This document shows positions 8,398 through 11,509 of a stretch of 11,509 nucleotides of DNA, piece by piece. Within the stretch, counting starts at the first letter, position 1; each line of letters begins with the position of its first letter. Under the pieces are notes generated by a model. That model did no database searches, had not been told where the DNA came from, and saw nothing but the letters and a program-made list of their open reading frames with translations. The stretch comes from Anaerolineae bacterium (GTDB lineage: Bacteria; Chloroflexota; Anaerolineae; Anaerolineales; E44-bin32), in assembly GCA_030598885.1 (NCBI GenBank), contig JAUVOZ010000047.1:1-11509 (forward strand). The letters are read 5' to 3'. The translations under genes and the position numbers were made by a program.

Positions 8398-8733
8398 ATG
8401 GAAGAGGCATATCGAGATGCCACTGACTGGAGAAACACGCTTATGTTTGGGATAACCTGGATCACACTCACCGCTGTCTTCTTCTACTTTTCTTTCGTTT
8501 ACTGGCGATATTCAACCTCCCCAATGAGATCCTTTATCTTTCGGAATATCGAGGAGACTCAACCGGTCGAGGGTAGTGAGTCAGAGTTAAGCCAGTTATC
8601 AGATGAATTCAGGCGCGACCTTGAAGGATTCTTGGACTCCATCAACAAAACAAACAAGGTTCGCTACCGCGTAGCCGCGGCAGGTTTCCTGATCGCTGGG
8701 ATCAATGCGCTGGCCAACCTTTTTCTATTTTAA
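8398..8733 (+). CDS. Hypothetical two-helix membrane protein, second of the tandem pair
   Basis: This protein of about 111 residues (from the ATG at 8398) matches its upstream neighbour in layout: helix 1 at about residues 15-36, a charged loop, and helix 2 at about 91-111 ending the chain. The clearest shared block is FVYWRYSTSPMRSFIFR against FIHWQYSKTPLRPFYLR in the neighbour. The pre-helix-2 stretches DEFRRDLEGFLDSINK and REVVKDLNNYIEKMNS also correspond. This indicates an old tandem duplication. The start is ambiguous. TTG at 8377 and ATG at 8398 have no clear ribosome site. ATG at 8443 has GGAG about 10 nt upstream and would align almost exactly with the neighbour's start. The intergenic distance is 13-79 bp depending on start, so the two are probably co-transcribed and may form a hetero-oligomer. 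The function is unknown. Confidence 0.7.
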   Translation: MEEAYRDATDWRNTLMFGITWITLTAVFFYFSFVYWRYSTSPMRSFIFRNIEETQPVEGSESELSQLSDEFRRDLEGFLDSINKTNKVRYRVAAAGFLIAGINALANLFLF

Positions 8734-8759
8734 ATCTACAAAATTTATTATTAACTGCT

Positions 8760-8786
8760 CCAACCAGGTACCTCGTGACCGGTTGG
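8760..8786. terminator. Hairpin between convergent genes, possible bidirectional terminator
   Basis: CCAACC then GGT (8760-8769, one bulged A at 8766) pairs with ACC then GGTTGG (8778-8786) around an 8-nt loop, giving a 9-pair stem. It lies 26 bp after the membrane-protein gene and in the gap before the convergent gatB stop. The T-rich sequence downstream is weak on the plus strand (TTGTCATCT) and not compact on the minus strand, so the call is moderate. Confidence 0.4.
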
Positions 8787-8873
8787 TTGTCATCTCATCC
8801 TGAGGAATTGATGACATTGAACAACGCGATATAACCCTCTCGATTAACCGTCGGGTGAGCCTGGAGACAACGA

Positions 8874-10316
8874 TCACCTATCTGAAAGTAACTCCTCCAG
8901 TATCGTCTGCGCCACCTGCGGATTCGCTTTCCCATGCGTCTCACGCATCACCTGACCGACAAACCAGCCGATCACGGTAGTCTTCCCCCCCCTGTAAGTC
9001 GCCACCTGGTCAGGATTACTTGCCAGGATCCCAGACACCAGGGTGCGTAAGGTCTCCTCATCGGATACCTGAGCCAAACCCTCCTCTTCCACAATTTCTC
9101 CCGGCGAGCGCCCACTCTCTTCGACTCTGTCCAGCAATACTTTCCCCGTGTTGGTCGTGATTTTCTTGCTTTCCACCAGATTTATGATCTCCACCAGGTG
9201 ATCAGGCAGTAATTTTAATTCACCCGCGTTCACCCCAAGCTCGCGGATCATACGTAAAACATCATTCATTAACCAATTGGATACTACTTTAGGCTTACCG
9301 CCATAGGTGGATAATGCCTGCTCGAAATACTCGGATAAACTGCGCTCCTCGGTCAGGATCTCGGCATCGTAAAGCGGCAGCTCATATTGATCGACGAACC
9401 TCACTCGTCGCTCCAGCGGTAACTCGGGTAAGTTGGCGAGGATATCATCTCGCCAGGCTTCTTCAAGACGAATTGGGAGCAAATCCGGCTCACGAAAATA
9501 GCGATAGTCGGCCTCGGTCTCTTTGACCCGCATCTTGTGCAGCGTTCCGCGGTCATCATCCCAATTCAGCGTCCATGACTCAATTTTTCCTCCGGTTTCG
9601 ACCTCCCGAATTTGGCGATCAATCTCTACTTTAATTGCGTCCCGTACGTTCTCGATAGAGTTGATGTTCTTGATCTCGGTTTTTGTGTTCAGCACTTCGG
9701 AACCCGTTGGGCGGATGGAAACGTTCGCATCGCAGCGTAATTGCCCCTTCTCCATATCACCTTCCGAGATACCAAGCCAACGTAGAAGCTGTCGGAGACG
9801 GATTAGGTATTGAGCGGCCTCATCAGCCGAACGCAGATCCGGTTCGGTGACCATCTCGACCAGCGGGACACCACAGCGATTAAAGTCGATCAGACGGCTT
9901 CCGCTTTGATATACCGTCTTGCCCGCGTCCTCCTCTATGTGTAATTTGGCGATCTTGATTTGACGACTCGAACCGTCAGGCATGGGTAAGTTAAAAATTC
10001 CATCGCGCGCCAGGGGCTCATCGTACTGGCTGATCTGGTAACCCTTTGGTAGGTCCGGGTAAAAGTAGTTCTTGCGAGCGAAGTAGGAAAGAGACTGAAT
10101 AGAATCAGCATGCATCGCCGCTGCAAGCAGAACCGCCTTCTCCACCACCACACGGTTGAGGACTGGGAGCACTCCTGGTAGACCGGTGCACACCGGGCAA
10201 ATATTGGTGTTCGGTGGATCACCCCACGAATCTGCCTTGCAACCGCAAAATATCTTGCTCTTCGTGTTCAGTTGAATGTGGGTCTCAAGGCCGATAACTG
10301 CTTCATACTTTGGCAC
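8874..10316 (-). CDS. gatB: Aspartyl/glutamyl-tRNA amidotransferase subunit B
   Basis: GatB is the kinase/transamidase subunit of GatCAB. That complex converts Glu-tRNA(Gln), and often Asp-tRNA(Asn), to the amidated form using ammonia delivered by GatA. The 480-residue length is typical. Diagnostic blocks are VIGLETHIQLNT at the N-terminus, a possible zinc site with Cys24, Cys26, Cys40 and Cys43, RKNYFYPDLPKGYQIS, HIEEDAGK, DFNRCGVPLVEMVTEPD and RCDANVSIRP. The C-terminal YqeY-like tRNA-binding domain is complete (about residues 330-480, with GWFVGQVMRETHGKANP). The start is a GTG at 10316 with AAAGGA about 8 nt upstream; no earlier ATG fits. It lies 32 bp behind the cyclophilin lipoprotein gene on the same strand, so they are probably co-transcribed. 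gatA and gatC are not in the window. The presence of gatB predicts that at least one of GlnRS or AsnRS is absent or that the pathway is used for one amide. Confidence 0.97.
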   Translation of the reverse strand: MPKYEAVIGLETHIQLNTKSKIFCGCKADSWGDPPNTNICPVCTGLPGVLPVLNRVVVEKAVLLAAAMHADSIQSLSYFARKNYFYPDLPKGYQISQYDEPLARDGIFNLPMPDGSSRQIKIAKLHIEEDAGKTVYQSGSRLIDFNRCGVPLVEMVTEPDLRSADEAAQYLIRLRQLLRWLGISEGDMEKGQLRCDANVSIRPTGSEVLNTKTEIKNINSIENVRDAIKVEIDRQIREVETGGKIESWTLNWDDDRGTLHKMRVKETEADYRYFREPDLLPIRLEEAWRDDILANLPELPLERRVRFVDQYELPLYDAEILTEERSLSEYFEQALSTYGGKPKVVSNWLMNDVLRMIRELGVNAGELKLLPDHLVEIINLVESKKITTNTGKVLLDRVEESGRSPGEIVEEEGLAQVSDEETLRTLVSGILASNPDQVATYRGGKTTVIGWFVGQVMRETHGKANPQVAQTILEELLSDR

Positions 10317-10348
10317 TGTGCTATTCCTTTGACAATGTTTGAAGTCGA

Positions 10349-11509
10349 TTATTTCTCTTCGACAGAGATCACCTCAATTATGTCATCGATCGTCAACTGC
10401 TCGGCTACGTCCAAACCTTTGGTCACGTACCCAAACACGGTAAAAATCTCATCCATCAACGAATTATCCTCCAATAAAATGTAGAACTGGCTTCCGCTTG
10501 AGGCAAGCCTGTCCTGCCGGAAAAAGAAACCGACTGCACCTGCCGTGTTAGCCAGACCAATCTCACTTGGTAGGATATAGCCAATATCGCTTTCTGGCAT
10601 CCCCGTCGGCGAGCCGGTTAGAATAAACTGACCTGGTTCGGCGAATGCGATGGGGAATCCATCATAATAGCCAAGCTCAGCAAGGACTATGAAATTGTTA
10701 ACGTTCTCCGGTGCATCCTGGGGTTGTAGTTCGACAATGATCTCACCTTTCGAAGTGGAAAGCGTCGCTTGGTAGAAAGCATTGGGGTCGATAATCATCT
10801 CCGGCTTGCCGGTGTAGAGATTCTCACGCTCCGCCAACTCAAGCATGGCCAAAGGACGTCCTTCTTTAGGTTGGGGGGCAACCGGAATTGGCGTCGGCGT
10901 CGGTGGGGGGAGCAAACTTTCAGGGACTTCTACAATTTCGACCGTGACCAGCAAGTCACCAGGAAAGTCGGGATTTGCCTGAGGGTCACGCAAGGTCAAA
11001 TCAAGTGCTACATCCATGCCCTCCACCACTTTGCCGAAGATCGTATGGCGACCAGTAAGATGGGGAGTAGGAGCATATGTGATGAAAAACTGACTGCCGT
11101 TGGTGTCTAGGCCTGAATTGGCCATAGCCAGATAACCGGGTTCATCAAATCGTAGGTTTGGATCAAATTCATCCTCAAAACGATACCCAGGACCACCAGT
11201 GCCAGTGCCGGTCAGATCGCCTCCCTGCGCCATGAAATTAGACAGTACCCGATGAAAAGTCGTGCCGTCGTAATATCCTTCCCTAGCTAGGAACACAAAA
11301 TTATTTACCGTCTTAGGAGCTTTCTCAGCGAAGAGTTCGACTTTGATATCCCCCTTTTCGGTTTGAAAGGTGGCAATGTAGATCACCTCCGGGTCGATGG
11401 CCATCTCTGGAGGCGCGTCCCACTGCTTGACAGCTTGTGGTGTAGGTGATGCAGTTACGGATGGACCGGTCACACAAGCGGAAATTGCCAGCCCAAGTAT
11501 CGAAGTCAC
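10349..11509 (-). CDS. Tandem cyclophilin-type peptidyl-prolyl isomerase lipoprotein, 5' end cut
   Basis: This is a probably surface-anchored protein with two cyclophilin domains. The frame runs off the right edge. The visible N-terminus is the end of a lipoprotein signal (LGLAISAC, lipobox Cys at visible residue 12) without the expected basic residues, so the start lies beyond 11509 and the GTG at the edge is not it. Domain 1 (about residues 36-195) has the active-site pattern FHRV with Arg87, FMAQGGD, SQFFIT and HLTGRHTIFGKV, and should be an active proline isomerase. A Pro-rich linker (PPPTPTPIPVAP) follows. Domain 2 (about 236-386) clearly repeats domain 1: PEMIIDP against PEMAIDP, and APENVNNFIVLAELGYYDG against APKTVNNFVFLAREGYYDG. 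However, it has Phe289 where the catalytic Arg should be, and TGSP in place of QGGD, so it is probably inactive. gatB follows 32 bp downstream. Confidence 0.92.
   Translation of the reverse strand: MTSILGLAISACVTGPSVTASPTPQAVKQWDAPPEMAIDPEVIYIATFQTEKGDIKVELFAEKAPKTVNNFVFLAREGYYDGTTFHRVLSNFMAQGGDLTGTGTGGPGYRFEDEFDPNLRFDEPGYLAMANSGLDTNGSQFFITYAPTPHLTGRHTIFGKVVEGMDVALDLTLRDPQANPDFPGDLLVTVEIVEVPESLLPPPTPTPIPVAPQPKEGRPLAMLELAERENLYTGKPEMIIDPNAFYQATLSTSKGEIIVELQPQDAPENVNNFIVLAELGYYDGFPIAFAEPGQFILTGSPTGMPESDIGYILPSEIGLANTAGAVGFFFRQDRLASSGSQFYILLEDNSLMDEIFTVFGYVTKGLDVAEQLTIDDIIEVISVEEK

Noticed and set aside
8055..8733. Toxin-antitoxin or holin-antiholin pair
   Set aside because: Two small adjacent membrane genes invite this call, but the two proteins are paralogs of each other and neither carries a motif of a known toxin, antitoxin or holin family.
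11498..11509. GTG at the right edge as the start of the cyclophilin lipoprotein
   Set aside because: The signal peptide would be only 11 residues before the lipobox Cys and lacks basic residues, so the true start is outside the window.

Overview
The window looks like ordinary chromosomal sequence from a bacterium, most likely a member of the Chloroflexota (Anaerolineae-like). This placement is inference. It rests on moderate GC content, lipoproteins with Pro/Thr 'TPTP'-type linkers behind the lipidated Cys, a stand-alone class I biotin ligase, a GatCAB subunit, and short intergenic palindromes and GGGATTA-type heptamer repeats of a kind I associate with this phylum. No phage, IS element, CRISPR array, tRNA or rRNA was recognised.

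Layout. The left edge holds a 5'-truncated penicillin-amidase-family (Ntn hydrolase, S45) acylase on the + strand (2-2116). A 305-bp gap rich in inverted repeats follows (2117-2421). Next comes a minus-strand pair, birA followed by a one-helix membrane protein (3490 down to 2422), ending at a good hairpin terminator. birA is divergent from a HIT-family nucleotide hydrolase/phosphorylase gene (3587-4084), whose terminator hairpin begins at its stop codon. Two central carbon genes follow on the + strand: an acetyl-CoA acetyltransferase (thiolase, 4142-5356) and a 3-hydroxybutyryl-CoA dehydrogenase (5486-6337). After them comes a beta-propeller lipoprotein (6497-7843) and a tandem pair of small, mutually similar two-helix membrane proteins of unknown function (8055-8733). 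The right part is on the minus strand: a tandem cyclophilin-type peptidyl-prolyl isomerase lipoprotein (cut by the window end) followed 32 bp later by gatB (10316 down to 8874).

How the genes work together. Thiolase and 3-hydroxyacyl-CoA dehydrogenase catalyse consecutive steps between acetyl-CoA and 3-hydroxybutyryl-CoA, and could serve beta-oxidation or the reverse C4 pathway. BirA would biotinylate biotin-dependent carboxylases. GatB is part of the Glu-tRNA(Gln)/Asp-tRNA(Asn) amidotransferase. The acylase, the propeller lipoprotein and the cyclophilin lipoprotein are probably exported. I see no convincing new multi-gene system. The least explained parts are the tandem two-helix membrane proteins, the degenerate second cyclophilin domain, the BirA-linked membrane protein and the intergenic palindromes.
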